Shown in pieces: positions 51,274-60,277 of a DNA stretch of 64,000 nucleotides. A model generated the notes under the pieces. It was not told the origin of the DNA. It made no database searches and saw only the letters and a program-made list of their open reading frames with translations. The position numbers and the translations under genes are program-made. The DNA comes from Candidatus Aminicenantota bacterium. Its GTDB lineage: Bacteria; Acidobacteriota; Aminicenantia; Aminicenantales; Aminicenantaceae. Location: the NCBI GenBank assembly GCA_020344415.1, contig CP070825.1, forward strand, positions 2,328,015 through 2,392,014, read 5' to 3'. Position 1 is the stretch's first letter, and the number at the start of each line of letters is the position of its first letter.

Positions 51274-51892
51274 TTCTCTCTCTTCCGAGATTAAAGGTTT
51301 GTCTATGCAAGTAAGTTGCTCCCGTTTCTTTTAAGGCTCTATAATGCTCTCTCGTCCCATAACCTTTATTTTTCGAGAGGGAATAACCTTCATAGATTCT
51401 GTCCAGCCGAATAATCATTTCATCTCTCAAGACTTTAGCCACTACCGAGGCAGCTGCAATCGAAATGCTCTTCTTATCTCCTTGAGAGATACCTAACTGT
51501 GGATAATTTACATCATTTAAGCTAAATCCGTCAACTAGGATGAAGTCAGGAGTTATGGGCATATTTTCCACTGCCTTTTTCATTGCACTCATTGAGGCCC
51601 AGTATATATTCTTCTGATCGATCTCGAAATTCGATGCCAGTCCAACACCCACAGAAGTTGCATATCTGATGATAGCCCTCGCTACTTTCTTTCTCTTTGT
51701 GGGAGAAATCGCCTTGGAATCATCAATTTCTTTCGCCCACCCAGGCAGATTTCTTCTCATGATAGCAGATGGAAGAATAACAGCTGCCGCCACAACCGGA
51801 CCGAAAAGAGCTCCTCTTCCTGCCTCATCAACGCCAGCAATGGCTTTAAATCCGTTTCGTATTATTTTCTTTTCAATTTGAAAGTTGACCAC
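51263..51892 (-). CDS. rnhB: Ribonuclease HII
   Basis: Removes RNA from RNA-DNA hybrids and misincorporated ribonucleotides. The catalytic D22 and E23 lie in GVDEAGRG, with GPVVAAAVILP following, a central Asp in FILVDGFSLN and a later SIAAASVVAKVLRD. The GRG tripeptide typical of junction recognition is intact. 209 residues, normal. It ends the ffh-to-rnhB cluster, with 121 bp to rplS. Confidence 0.95.
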   Translation of the reverse strand: MVNFQIEKKIIRNGFKAIAGVDEAGRGALFGPVVAAAVILPSAIMRRNLPGWAKEIDDSKAISPTKRKKVARAIIRYATSVGVGLASNFEIDQKNIYWASMSAMKKAVENMPITPDFILVDGFSLNDVNYPQLGISQGDKKSISIAAASVVAKVLRDEMIIRLDRIYEGYSLSKNKGYGTREHYRALKETGATYLHRQTFNLGRERNGI

Positions 51893-52013
51893 AATCCACT
51901 CTTTTTATGGGATAAAGCCAATCAAGATTCCCACCTTCTTCTACTCAACATGCAGAAGGGCTAGTTCGATATTCAAGAAAACATTGAATTTTTAAAATAT
52001 TATTAAAGCCCTT

Positions 52014-52355
52014 CTACCTTTCTTCTTTAAGCCTGGCCGCTTTACCTTTAAGGCCTCTAAGGTAATACAGTTTGGCTCTTTTGACTTTTCCTCTCCTTAC
52101 AACCTCAATTTTTTTAATCATCTTAGAATGAAGAGGAAATATTCTCTCTACCCCTATACCAAAAGAAACCTTTCGAACAGTAAAGGTAGCTGCCGCATTA
52201 GAACCTTTCTTAACGATCACATCCCCTTTAAAAATTTGAACTCTCTCTTTTTCTCCTTCTCTGATTATAACATGAACCTTAACTGTATCCCCGACCTTAA
52301 AAGCATCTATATTGTCTTTTTTGTGATTTGCTTCTACTAAATCAATTAAGTTCAT
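52014..52355 (-). CDS. rplS: 50S ribosomal protein L19
   Basis: 113 residues with the L19 core: [26 protein letters not shown] in its first part, [20 protein letters not shown] and the basic [20 protein letters not shown] end. Sits at the 30S-50S interface. The start codon overlaps the stop of the downstream half of trmD by 4 bases (ATGA), the usual trmD-rplS arrangement. Confidence 0.95.
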   Translation of the reverse strand: MNLIDLVEANHKKDNIDAFKVGDTVKVHVIIREGEKERVQIFKGDVIVKKGSNAAATFTVRKVSFGIGVERIFPLHSKMIKKIEVVRRGKVKRAKLYYLRGLKGKAARLKEER

Positions 52356-52846
52356 CGTTCTTGCCTTTCTTTCGAGTCCTTAGATCCTCGAGTATATTTT
52401 TTATCCTCAGAAGAGAATTTTCTATTCTTTAGAAGGTCAGGTCTTAGACGCGACGTCTTCTCTAAAGATTTTTTTTGTCGCCAAGAATCGATTTTTCTAT
52501 GGTCTCCTGATAAAAGCACATCGGGAACCTTCATTCCCTTGAAATCGCGGGGCCGAGTATAATGAGGAAAATCCAGCAATCCATCGTAAAATGAATCATG
52601 TCTGACTGATTCAGCTTTTCCAACAACATGAGGTATAAATCTCGAAACAGCATCGACAATAACAACAGCAGCAGGCTCGGCTCCAGTCAAAACATAATCC
52701 CCGATGGAAATCTCGTCTGTTACTAAATACTGAATCACTCGCTCATCCACTCCTTCATACCGACCGCAAATAAGAATAATCTGACTATATTGGGCTAAGT
52801 CCTCTGCCAAGCGGAAATCAAGTTTCCGTCCTTGAGGAGAAAGCAT
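52352..52846 (-). CDS. trmD: TrmD tRNA (guanine-N1)-methyltransferase, C-terminal part after an in-frame TAA
   Basis: Begins with ATG directly after the TAA that ends the N-terminal part (52849-52847), in the same frame. It carries the AdoMet trefoil-knot region ([15 protein letters not shown] type: [19 protein letters not shown]), [17 protein letters not shown], and the catalytic C-terminal domain ([25 protein letters not shown]). [11 protein letters not shown] continues exactly where the first part stops, so at most one residue is lost. Either reinitiation gives a two-piece enzyme, read-through gives a full one, or the gene is broken. Ends with ATGA overlap to rplS. Confidence 0.9.
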   Translation of the reverse strand: MLSPQGRKLDFRLAEDLAQYSQIILICGRYEGVDERVIQYLVTDEISIGDYVLTGAEPAAVVIVDAVSRFIPHVVGKAESVRHDSFYDGLLDFPHYTRPRDFKGMKVPDVLLSGDHRKIDSWRQKKSLEKTSRLRPDLLKNRKFSSEDKKYTRGSKDSKERQER

Positions 52847-53095
52847 TTATACTTGGGTTTCCTTTTCGTGCTTAATCTTCTCAACAGCAGAAAAAATCGG
52901 CTCTGGCTTCAGCACCATTCCTTGACCGCCCCCGAACGGCCGGTCATCAACCTGCTTGTGCTTGCCAGGAGCAAAGTCTCTCAAGTCATGAACATTAACC
53001 TCAACTATGCCTTTATCCAGTGCTTTCTTTAATACTCCAGCTCGAAAAGCGCTCTGGAACATTTCAGGGAAGATTGTGATTATATCAAATCTCAT
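52847..53095 (-). CDS. trmD: TrmD N-terminal part, terminated early by TAA
   Basis: 82 residues with the TrmD start: [41 protein letters not shown] (the PFGGG loop is catalytic) and LKPEPIF. It stops at TAA 52849-52847 just before the conserved LSPQG strand. Normal TrmD is about 230-250 residues in one chain; the two parts together give 246. Its ATG overlaps the rimM stop by 11 bases. Confidence 0.9.
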   Translation of the reverse strand: MRFDIITIFPEMFQSAFRAGVLKKALDKGIVEVNVHDLRDFAPGKHKQVDDRPFGGGQGMVLKPEPIFSAVEKIKHEKETQV

Positions 53096-53592
53096 CCAAC
53101 TCTAAAAGACCCTCAGGAGGGTCGATAACAATCTCTTTCTTTTTCAGGTTTACCTCAAGACAAATGGCACGTGTAAATGGAATGAGAACCTCTCTGTCCT
53201 CTCTTTCGATAACTAAAAGGTCGTTATCCTTAATAAATAAAAAATCTTTAATACTTCCGATTCTTTCTCTGCTCTTGGAGACAACACAACAGCCTATGAG
53301 CTGGAATATGTAGTAACTATTCTCTCCTAAGGGGAGAAGATCTTCTTCGGGAAGCAGTACATCTAAGCCCGCGAACTCTCGAGCTTGAGCTATAGAATTA
53401 ATTCCCTCTAATTTAACGATATAATAGTTTTTATAAGAACGGAGAGATTCGACCCGATATTCTTCCTGAGCCCCTTCTCTTCTAAAAAATACCCTTGAAA
53501 AAAAAAGGCTTAAGAGAAGAGTCAGAATAAAGCCTAAGCCTTAATTCGCCTCTCTTTCCTTGGCTTCTTATAACTTTTCCTATGCTTATCAA
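53085..53592 (-). pseudogene. rimM: 16S rRNA processing protein RimM, one-base frameshift in a 9-nt T run
   Basis: A TTG start (53592) one base after the khpA stop, behind AAAAAGG, gives LISIGKVIRSQGKRGELRLR, the RimM N-terminus. The frame runs through nine Ts (plus-strand A9, 53498-53506) and stops a few codons on. One frame over, the sequence continues as VFFRREGAQEEYRVESLRSY, then NSYYIFQLIGCCVV, DNDLLVIE and LIPF, the RimM core and PRC-barrel, ending at 53085. With eight Ts the frame is continuous and gives 168 residues, the normal length. Sequencing error, decay, or a gene rescued by polymerase slippage are all possible. Confidence 0.88.
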
Positions 53593-53593
53593 A

Positions 53594-53830
53594 CTAACCT
53601 TTTTCGATTATCTCGAGATTAAATCTCCTTTTCAGTTTCATTCCCGCGGCACCAAGAATAATTCTTATGGCACGTGCAGTTCTTCCCTGTTTCCCGATTA
53701 CCTTGCCTAAATCCTCCGGAGCAACTTTTAGTTCTAAGATCGTGGTCTGTTCCCCTTCTAATTGGGAAACCTGTACCTTGTCCGGATTGTCAACTAATGA
53801 TTTGGCAATCATTTCAACGAGTTCCTTCAC
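53594..53830 (-). CDS. khpA: KH-domain RNA-binding protein
   Basis: 78 residues, one type II KH domain with the GKQG loop in [17 protein letters not shown]. KhpA proteins bind small RNAs and influence cell division and translation; the gene stands in its usual place between rpsP and rimM. Preceded by GGAGG before the ATG. Confidence 0.93.
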   Translation of the reverse strand: MKELVEMIAKSLVDNPDKVQVSQLEGEQTTILELKVAPEDLGKVIGKQGRTARAIRIILGAAGMKLKRRFNLEIIEKG

Positions 53831-53850
53831 TGTAACCTCCTTAAGTTTTG

Positions 53851-54105
53851 TTAATTGGAAAGTTTCTCAGCCTTGGAAACTTTATTTAAAAGAGATTGAA
53901 CTGTTTTAGAAGCTTGAGCTCCTTTTTCTAGCCAAAATCTTGCTCGATCGAAATCAACTTTTATCTCTGGGGGTTCCTTTAAAGGATCATAATAACCAAT
54001 GATATCTTTCGCTTTACTTTCTCTTGGCTTTCTAGAATCGATTGCTATTATTCGATAGAAGGGCCTTTTCTTTGTTCCGAGTCGCATTAATCGTATCGAA
54101 ATCAT
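53851..54105 (-). CDS. rpsP: 30S ribosomal protein S16
   Basis: 84 residues with the S16 core [33 protein letters not shown] and [13 protein letters not shown]. Required for 30S assembly. It follows ffh by 203 bp in the same direction; that gap shows no gene and no clear promoter. Confidence 0.95.
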   Translation of the reverse strand: MISIRLMRLGTKKRPFYRIIAIDSRKPRESKAKDIIGYYDPLKEPPEIKVDFDRARFWLEKGAQASKTVQSLLNKVSKAEKLSN

Positions 54106-54308
54106 TTTTAACCTACTCTCTTTGGAAGAATAGAGATAATATCTAAATTTTTATCTTAAGTCAACTGTTTTTAAATTCTTAGGGACGTTTCTCAACTAAT
54201 TCAAGGGACTCAATACTTAATTGCGGAGATCACTTATTTTATTATGATAACTCGTGAAAATCCAGACTAAGTATTGTGCCTTTATGGATAGTGTCCGTTG
54301 GAATTGAA

Positions 54309-55646
54309 TCAAAAGGATGGCGTTTTTGGGAACGTCCCTATAAGTTTCTGAAATTGAGGCTTCTTCATCATCTTTCTTACTTCCAAAAATTGCTTCAACA
54401 ACTGATTGACCTCAGATATAGGTCTCCCGCTTCCCCTCGCTATTCTCGAGCGACGGCTTCCACTGATTAGCTTTGGATTCTCTCTTTCCTCATTGGTCAT
54501 TGAATTAATGATGGCTTCATAATGAAGAATCTTTGTATCATCGATATTCATTTTGGAGATATTCTTGAAAGCTCCTCCTGCAGGCAGCAGATTCATAACC
54601 TGGGATAAAGAGCCCATTTTCTTCATCTGAACCAATTGCTTCTTGAAATCCTCGAGGGTGAACTCTTGTTTTTTTAGTCTCCTGGCCAGCTCCTCTGCTT
54701 CTTTTAAATCGGCCTCCTGCTCTGCTTTTTCCACTAAACTTAAGATATCACCCATGCCAAGAACCCTGGAAGCCATCCGGTCAGGATGAAAAACCTCAAG
54801 CTTATCGAATTTTTCTCCGACACCTATGAACATTATTGGTTTTCCTGTTACTGAGACAATCGATAGTGCTGCTCCTCCCCTAGCATCTCCGTCGAGTTTG
54901 GTCAATATGATGGATGTCAGCCCAATTTTTTCTTCAAATAACTGAGCACTCTTCACTGCATCCTGGCCCGTCATAGAATCACCAATATAGATAACCTCTG
55001 TTGGATTGAGGGTATCCCTTACCATTCTCAGCTCTTCCATGAGCTCTTCATCAACATGAAGTCTCCCTGCCGTATCAACAATAAGAGGATCATTACTTCG
55101 GTCCTTCGTAAACTTGATAAGGTCTCTGAGAGCTTCTGAAGGAGAGGCCATCTGCTCTTCTGTCAATTCATGGAATGGAAGGTTGAGCATTTGGGCGATC
55201 ATCTTCATTTGCTCTTGGGCTGCTGGTCTTTTGAGATCAAAAGATACGAGAAGAGGGTTTTTTTTCAAGGTCAAAACCCACTTCGCGAGTTTTCCACAGG
55301 TCGTAGTTTTGCCTGAGCCTTGAAGTCCAACCAGCATAAAGATAGATGGTGGTGAGCTAGAAAATTTCAACTTTTTTGCCTCTTGCCCTAAAACAGATGT
55401 AAGCTCATCTCTGACAATCTGTATGACCTGTTGAGCAGGGGTTAGGCTCAGGAGAACCTCCTGTTCTAATGATTTATGTTTAACTCTTTCCACAAAATCT
55501 TTCACAACCCGAAAGTTAACATCCGCCTCAAGCAAGGCCAAACGAATCATCCTCAAGGCTTCAGCCATGTTCTTCTCTGTGATCTTCCCCTCACCGCGGA
55601 GATACTTCATGGCTTTCTGTAGTCGATTGGACAACTGATCAAGCAT
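54309..55646 (-). CDS. ffh: Signal recognition particle protein Ffh
   Basis: SRP54 GTPase for co-translational membrane targeting. N domain (about 1-90), G domain with P-loop GLQGSGKTT, DTAGR, TKLDGDARGG, and a Met-rich M domain (about 295-430; MKKMGSLSQVMNLLP, RIARGSGRPISEVNQLL). 445 residues, normal. The start codon lies only 11 bases from a GGGGTCAGGCTTT inverted repeat, and no strong ribosome binding site is visible in that space. Confidence 0.95.
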   Translation of the reverse strand: MLDQLSNRLQKAMKYLRGEGKITEKNMAEALRMIRLALLEADVNFRVVKDFVERVKHKSLEQEVLLSLTPAQQVIQIVRDELTSVLGQEAKKLKFSSSPPSIFMLVGLQGSGKTTTCGKLAKWVLTLKKNPLLVSFDLKRPAAQEQMKMIAQMLNLPFHELTEEQMASPSEALRDLIKFTKDRSNDPLIVDTAGRLHVDEELMEELRMVRDTLNPTEVIYIGDSMTGQDAVKSAQLFEEKIGLTSIILTKLDGDARGGAALSIVSVTGKPIMFIGVGEKFDKLEVFHPDRMASRVLGMGDILSLVEKAEQEADLKEAEELARRLKKQEFTLEDFKKQLVQMKKMGSLSQVMNLLPAGGAFKNISKMNIDDTKILHYEAIINSMTNEERENPKLISGSRRSRIARGSGRPISEVNQLLKQFLEVRKMMKKPQFQKLIGTFPKTPSF

Positions 55647-55657
55647 GTTCTCTACTC

Positions 55658-55736
55658 GGGGTCAGGCTTTATCGTGAAAAGATATTCAAGAGCAAAACGC
55701 AGCCCATTTTTCACCATTAGGACAAAGCCTGACCCC
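55658..55736. repeat. 79-bp GGGGTCAGGCTTT inverted-repeat element in the ffh leader
   Basis: GGGGTCAGGCTTT (55658-55670) and AAAGCCTGACCCC (55724-55736) are a perfect 13-bp inverted pair around 53 bp. Same family head as at 12359 and 43692. It begins 11 bases upstream of the ffh start codon, so any ffh transcript from further upstream would carry the hairpin. Confidence 0.75.
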
Positions 55737-55797
55737 ATTTAATATTCAATATGTTAAGCGATACTCACTCTCAAAGTCAATGGCAATGAGACCCGGG

Positions 55798-56103
55798 AAG
55801 TATCTCCATAGCCGTGATAGCTGAAATGATTTTGGAAATTCCTGAAGCGACCTTGAAGATTTAGCCTTCCCGAGCTGTCGTTCGAGGGAGCCCGACGAAG
55901 TCGGACGCCGAGGATGTTTGAGCACCGCCTTTCTAAAGGATAGGAGCTCTAGTTTGAACAGAGGACATCACTTAAGGTCCCGAGGAATAAACGTGCGCAG
56001 TTCCGCAGGCGCTGAGAACGACAGTGAGGGAATGGCGTTAAAAATCTGAAGGGAGCAGAGGGATTTCCAAAATCATGCTTTTATCACGCATATTGAGATG
56101 CTT
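55798..56103 (+). repeat. Dispersed palindromic repeat, copy R6 (long subfamily)
   Basis: Imperfect ends of about 44 bp (outermost AAGTATCTCC... / ...TTGAGATGCTT; inner GATTTTGGAAATTCC / GGATTTCCAAAATC). Helix CTGTCGTTC (55875-55883) / GAACGACAG (56016-56024) is perfect. Hairpin CCGAC-GAA-GTCGG, GAAGATTTAGCCTTCC and GGAATGGCGT are present. Together with the 79-bp element it fills most of the 560-bp gap between ffh and accB. Confidence 0.85.
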
Positions 56104-56220
56104 ACAGAGACTTGACTTTTATAGGCAATGTGATTAAGGTATTACTAATTTTCCAGAAGAAGCGTGAAATACAGGATATATTGAGATGATTTTTTCACTT
56201 GCTCGGTGCAGGGTATAGAA

Positions 56221-56685
56221 ATGAGTTCAAAAATAGACTATAAAGAAATAATAAAGATCATAGATCTCCTGGAGGAGAGAAAGCTATCCCATTTTGAATT
56301 GGAAGTGGAAGGATTTAAGATCAAAATCACTAAAATCCCTCCCTCTTCCCCACAAGATTCCCCTCCCGCAATCCAACCTACCCCTGAACCTGAAGAAAAC
56401 GCGCTTCCTTCTGAATCAAATCTACAAGAAGCAAAAAATGATCTTCACACGATCACATCTCCAATGGTGGGGACATTCTACAGAGCTCCAGATCCATCCT
56501 CATCTCCCTTCGTAGAAGAAGGAGACAAGGTAAAGAGAAGCCAAACTCTCTGTATTATCGAAGCTATGAAGCTGATGAATGAAATCGAATCAGATGTAAA
56601 CGGAATTCTCAAAGAGATTTATGTTGAAAACGGTAAGCCTGTGGAATATGGACAAGTTTTATTTGCTATCCAACCTCTCCCCTAA
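56221..56685 (+). CDS. accB: Biotin carboxyl carrier protein of acetyl-CoA carboxylase
   Basis: Carries CO2 on biotin for fatty acid synthesis. N-terminal AccB-type helix (MSSKIDYKEIIKIIDLLEER), Pro-rich linker and biotinyl domain with EAMKLMNEI, biotinylated Lys about 117. The frame extends to a GTG at 56206, but the ATG at 56221 has AGGGT eight bases upstream and gives the family start. accC follows after 6 bases. Confidence 0.93.
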   Translation: MSSKIDYKEIIKIIDLLEERKLSHFELEVEGFKIKITKIPPSSPQDSPPAIQPTPEPEENALPSESNLQEAKNDLHTITSPMVGTFYRAPDPSSSPFVEEGDKVKRSQTLCIIEAMKLMNEIESDVNGILKEIYVENGKPVEYGQVLFAIQPLP

Positions 56686-56691
56686 CTGCAT

Positions 56692-58032
56692 ATGTTTTCA
56701 AAACTTTTAGTAGCAAATCGTGCGGAAATCGCTCTGCGTATCATCCGCTCAGCTCGGGAATTAGGCTTAAAAACGGTCGCTATCTACTCTGAGCCAGACA
56801 AAGATTCCCTCCATGCCTTGCTTGCAGACGAAAAAATATGCATAGGTCCAGCTAAATCCTCTGAAAGTTATCTTAACATCCCTAATATAATGAGTGCAGC
56901 TGAGATTACAAAAGCAGACGCCATCCATCCTGGTTATGGATTCCTGGCAGAAAATCCCCGGTTCCCTGAAATCTGTGAAGCTGAAGGAATAGCCTTTGTC
57001 GGTCCTCCTGCCTCAATCATGAGGCTTATGGGTAATAAAAGCAAGGCCCGCCAGGAGATGCAAAAAGCAAAATTGCCCGTAATTCCTGGCAGTAACAAAA
57101 TTGTCGAAGACATTGTCGAGGCAAAAAAAATAGCCCAAAAAATCAGCTATCCTGTGATATTCAAGGCAGTCGCTGGTGGCGGGGGTAGAGGAATGAGAGT
57201 GGTTCGTTCACCGAGCCTTCTGGAAGAACAATTTTCCATAGCTCAAAACGAGGCCAATGCCGCCTTCGGAGACTCTTCTCTTTACCTGGAAAAATACCTG
57301 CCGAAAGCACACCATATAGAAGTTCAAGTTATCGGTGACAAAAAGGGGAATGTCATCGCTTTTGTTGAAAGAGAATGCTCTATCCAGAGAAAATACCAAA
57401 AGCTACTGGAGGAAACACCTTCACCCTTTATAGACGAAAAGTTCCGGAGGAAGATTGTAAAAGCGGTTCAGGAGGCAGCTAATTCTATACGGTACCAGAG
57501 TTTAGGGACTTTTGAGTTCTTGGTAGATGACAAAAAAAAATTCTACTTTATGGAGGCCAACACTCGAGTTCAAGTTGAACATCCGATTACTGAAATGATT
57601 TATGGTATCGACCTGATTAAAGAGCAAATTAAAATTGCAGCAGGCAACAAGCTATCTTTTTCCTCAGATCAGAAAACTAGGGGCCACAGCATAGAATGTC
57701 GGATCAATGCCGAAGATGCAGAAACGTTCATTCCCTCCCCAGGAAAAATCGAGTTTTTGGCACTCCCAGGCGGAGAAGGCATCCGCGTTGATACCGCAGT
57801 CTATGCAGGGTGGGAAATTCGCGCCGAATATGATTCTCTGGTAGCCAAAATTGTAGCTGCTGCTTCTTCACGGGAAGACGCCATCAAGAAAATGTATACA
57901 GCATTAGAGATGACAACTATTGTAGGGATAAAAACTAATATTCCTCTTCACTTAAGTCTTCTTTCTAATTCAGAGTTCGTTAGAGGAGATTACGACATCC
58001 AATTTATGGAAAAATTCCTTCAGAAAAAATAA
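56692..58032 (+). CDS. accC: Biotin carboxylase subunit
   Basis: ATP-grasp enzyme: N-terminal VANRAEIALRIIRSARELG, AIHPGYGFLAENP, glycine-rich ATP loop KAVAGGGGRGMR, and MEANTRVQVEHPITEMIYGIDL (of which EANTRVQVEH is the active-site strand). 446 residues, full length. Partner of accB in one operon; the carboxyltransferase subunits are not in the window. Followed by a clear terminator. Confidence 0.96.
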   Translation: MFSKLLVANRAEIALRIIRSARELGLKTVAIYSEPDKDSLHALLADEKICIGPAKSSESYLNIPNIMSAAEITKADAIHPGYGFLAENPRFPEICEAEGIAFVGPPASIMRLMGNKSKARQEMQKAKLPVIPGSNKIVEDIVEAKKIAQKISYPVIFKAVAGGGGRGMRVVRSPSLLEEQFSIAQNEANAAFGDSSLYLEKYLPKAHHIEVQVIGDKKGNVIAFVERECSIQRKYQKLLEETPSPFIDEKFRRKIVKAVQEAANSIRYQSLGTFEFLVDDKKKFYFMEANTRVQVEHPITEMIYGIDLIKEQIKIAAGNKLSFSSDQKTRGHSIECRINAEDAETFIPSPGKIEFLALPGGEGIRVDTAVYAGWEIRAEYDSLVAKIVAAASSREDAIKKMYTALEMTTIVGIKTNIPLHLSLLSNSEFVRGDYDIQFMEKFLQKK

Positions 58033-58034
58033 TT

Positions 58035-58058
58035 AAAAGGGGACAGTCCCCTTTTTTT
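58035..58058 (+). terminator. Rho-independent terminator after accC
   Basis: Stem AAAAGGGGA / TCCCCTTTT with CAG loop, continuing into a T run, three bases after the accC stop codon. Confidence 0.85.
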
Positions 58059-58124
58059 CCCACCCTTTTTTTCCCACGGTGTATAAAGCTAAAGTAAAGA
58101 ATTGAGTATTGTGTCCCGTTTTTT

Positions 58125-59459
58125 TTACATTTTTTTTAAATATATTTCAACCTTAAACTGCCCGGAATTATCGCCAGCGACATTCTCGTTGATTCCCAAG
58201 AAAAGCCGGCCTCTAAGTGGAATCACGACTTTATTCTCTCGTCCCACATAAAATATCTCTTCTATTTCATTCCGAATCTCTTCTCCTGTTTCCTCATCAA
58301 TCTCAATGGAGATGAGTTGGACCACTTTTCCTATCAGCGCCCCTACATTCTTATTTAATATGGGTTGCTGTATCCCTCTATAATCATATCCATCAGGATC
58401 ACAATGAGCCATTGGATTTCCCTTCTGAAGAGATATTCTACCCCTTGCTCTGAAATAGACTTCCTGGCCTTCCATTACTCCCAAGCCTGTATCAGTCCAG
58501 TTCGCATTACCCAAAACATTTATCCCATGGACAATCTCCTGGCTCTCGATAGGGGGGATATCAGTCCCTTTTCGAAGAGTCGATAGGGAACCTAGTCGAG
58601 CCTTGAAGCTCGCAAACCTTGAATGCTCTTCAGGAAGGTTAAACGAAGGGAGTAATTTCAAATTAGACAAAATTTTCTCTTCTCTCTCCCTGGTCCATGG
58701 ATTTCTTATCAACCAAGAATTTGAAGGCTTCCCCTCCTCTCCCAGTCGACTGACCAAATTCACAAAACCCTTTGGATTAAACTCTGCATCATAAGTACTT
58801 GAGAGGGCAAACTCATCTGCCTCCGCTACTTGAGAATGAGAATGTTTTAACTCCGAAAAGAAGGCCAGCGCACCTCCTTTCATCTTGAAGACTTGAAGGA
58901 GTCTCTCCCAATCCTTCTCTCCTTTTATAATCTCATCAGGAGTAATATCAGGGTAATCTTTCAATCTTGTGTAAAGATGTTGATAGATATGATTGGCCAA
59001 GACATGCCCTATTTCAAAAGCCAAGGCTCCTGCTAGCTCTGACTCTGATTTTACCTTTTCAATCAAGCCGCGCGTGAAATATATCAATCCTCCCAAGGCT
59101 GCAAACGCATTCACATCAGAAGAGTCAATAACCTTACACGACCACCTCAAATTCCGGTCTATCCGCTGTCCAATCTCCTCAAGATACTCATTCACAAATT
59201 CTTCTTTTAGGATTACGGCATCTTTCTCAATTTCAGAGGCAAGCCTCCTGGCGTACTCTCCTTCCTCAGTAACAGGCACAGGGCTATAAATCGCATTAGT
59301 GGGTATCTCCTCTCTAATCGATGCATTTTTCTCAACTGAAGCACAGTTTAAAAGGAAAAATGAAAGAAGGAACAAGAAAAAAACCATAAAACCTTGATTG
59401 AGTCTATTAATTTTGCTTTTCGTTCTCGCCCTGCGCTCTTCTTTCATGTTTTTCATCAA
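58125..59459 (-). CDS. M48-like lipoprotein with lost zinc His, fused to a LecA (PA-IL)-like domain
   Basis: 444 residues. Signal peptide with lipobox LLNC (C39). The M48 region (about 70-290) has FEIGH at 148-152 where active enzymes have HExxH; the third-ligand segment AEADEFALS is kept. First zinc His replaced by Phe means protease activity is unlikely. The C-terminus (about 310-444; GINVLGNANWTDTG, GALIGKVV, RLFLGINENVAGDNSG) resembles the PA-IL/LecA galactose-binding fold. It may act as a sugar-binding envelope scaffold, related to BepA-type proteins in origin only. Confidence 0.8.
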   Translation of the reverse strand: MMKNMKEERRARTKSKINRLNQGFMVFFLFLLSFFLLNCASVEKNASIREEIPTNAIYSPVPVTEEGEYARRLASEIEKDAVILKEEFVNEYLEEIGQRIDRNLRWSCKVIDSSDVNAFAALGGLIYFTRGLIEKVKSESELAGALAFEIGHVLANHIYQHLYTRLKDYPDITPDEIIKGEKDWERLLQVFKMKGGALAFFSELKHSHSQVAEADEFALSSTYDAEFNPKGFVNLVSRLGEEGKPSNSWLIRNPWTREREEKILSNLKLLPSFNLPEEHSRFASFKARLGSLSTLRKGTDIPPIESQEIVHGINVLGNANWTDTGLGVMEGQEVYFRARGRISLQKGNPMAHCDPDGYDYRGIQQPILNKNVGALIGKVVQLISIEIDEETGEEIRNEIEEIFYVGRENKVVIPLRGRLFLGINENVAGDNSGQFKVEIYLKKM

Positions 59460-59494
59460 TCCCTCCGTGTCTAGAGGAAACTCATTAATTTTGC

Positions 59495-60277
59495 TTATTT
59501 TTTTAATTGTAACACATCTATCATCTGTCCGTGTATCAAACCATTAGAAGCTAAAATTTCTGCACTATCAAAACTGAATACTTTTCCTTTAAAATCAGAA
59601 ATTTGACCCGCTGCTTCTTCTACTATCAATGTACCAGCCGCCATATCCCAGGGTTGAAGCTTTAATTCCCAGAATCCATCAAACCTTCCACAGGCCACAT
59701 AGCAAAGGTCCATGGCAGCCGAGCCACAGCGGCGGATTGCCTGCACCCGAGTAGCAAAGTTATTAAAATGATTGATGTTGTTCACTTCACTTACGCGAAT
59801 ATCATAAGGGAATCCTGTTGCTACGAGACTTTTATCCAAGTCATCCACAGAAGACACTCTTACCTTTCTTTCATTAAGGAAAGCACCTCCTCCCTTCAAA
59901 GCGGTAAACATCTCTTCCCTCATAGGATCAAAAACCACTCCGAGAACAATCTCTCTTTCCCTTTCAAGAGCAATAGAAACTGTGAAAACTGGAAATTTGT
60001 GGGTATAATTTGTCGTGCCGTCGAGCGGGTCAATTATCCATCTAAACTCTGCTCCTCTCTTCTCACTCAATCCTTCCTCAGCTAAAAAATCATGATCAGG
60101 AAAAGAAGCTGAGAGATACTTAAAGATCATATCTTGGGATTGGTTATCCAAATTAGTAACAAGATCGACGCTCCCTTTAAAAACAATCTCTCTGGCGGTA
60201 TCCATGCTTTCCCTGAGAAATCGCCCGGCCGTTTGAGCAGCTTCTTTAGCAGCCTTCAAGTATCTCTCCAAGCCCAT
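59495..60277 (-). CDS. suhB: Inositol monophosphatase family protein
   Basis: Li+-sensitive phosphatase fold: E67/E68 in LAEEGLS, metal motif DPLDGTTN (D83, D86), and the second motif CGRFDGFWELKLQPWDMAAGTLIVEEA (Trp-Asp pair in QPWDMAAG). 260 residues, normal. Acts on inositol-1-phosphate or related sugar phosphates; SuhB-type members also bind RNA polymerase. Expressed upstream of the M48-like lipoprotein gene (35 bp gap), possibly as one unit. Confidence 0.9.
   Translation of the reverse strand: MGLERYLKAAKEAAQTAGRFLRESMDTAREIVFKGSVDLVTNLDNQSQDMIFKYLSASFPDHDFLAEEGLSEKRGAEFRWIIDPLDGTTNYTHKFPVFTVSIALEREREIVLGVVFDPMREEMFTALKGGGAFLNERKVRVSSVDDLDKSLVATGFPYDIRVSEVNNINHFNNFATRVQAIRRCGSAAMDLCYVACGRFDGFWELKLQPWDMAAGTLIVEEAAGQISDFKGKVFSFDSAEILASNGLIHGQMIDVLQLKK

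Noticed and set aside
51954..52015. AGAAGGGCT/AGCCCTTCT pair after rplS as a terminator
   Set aside because: The arms are separated by 44 bases and no T run follows on the coding strand; not a convincing terminator.
52847..52849. Selenocysteine or pyrrolysine recoding at the trmD stop
   Set aside because: The codon is TAA, which neither system uses, and the residue position is not catalytic.
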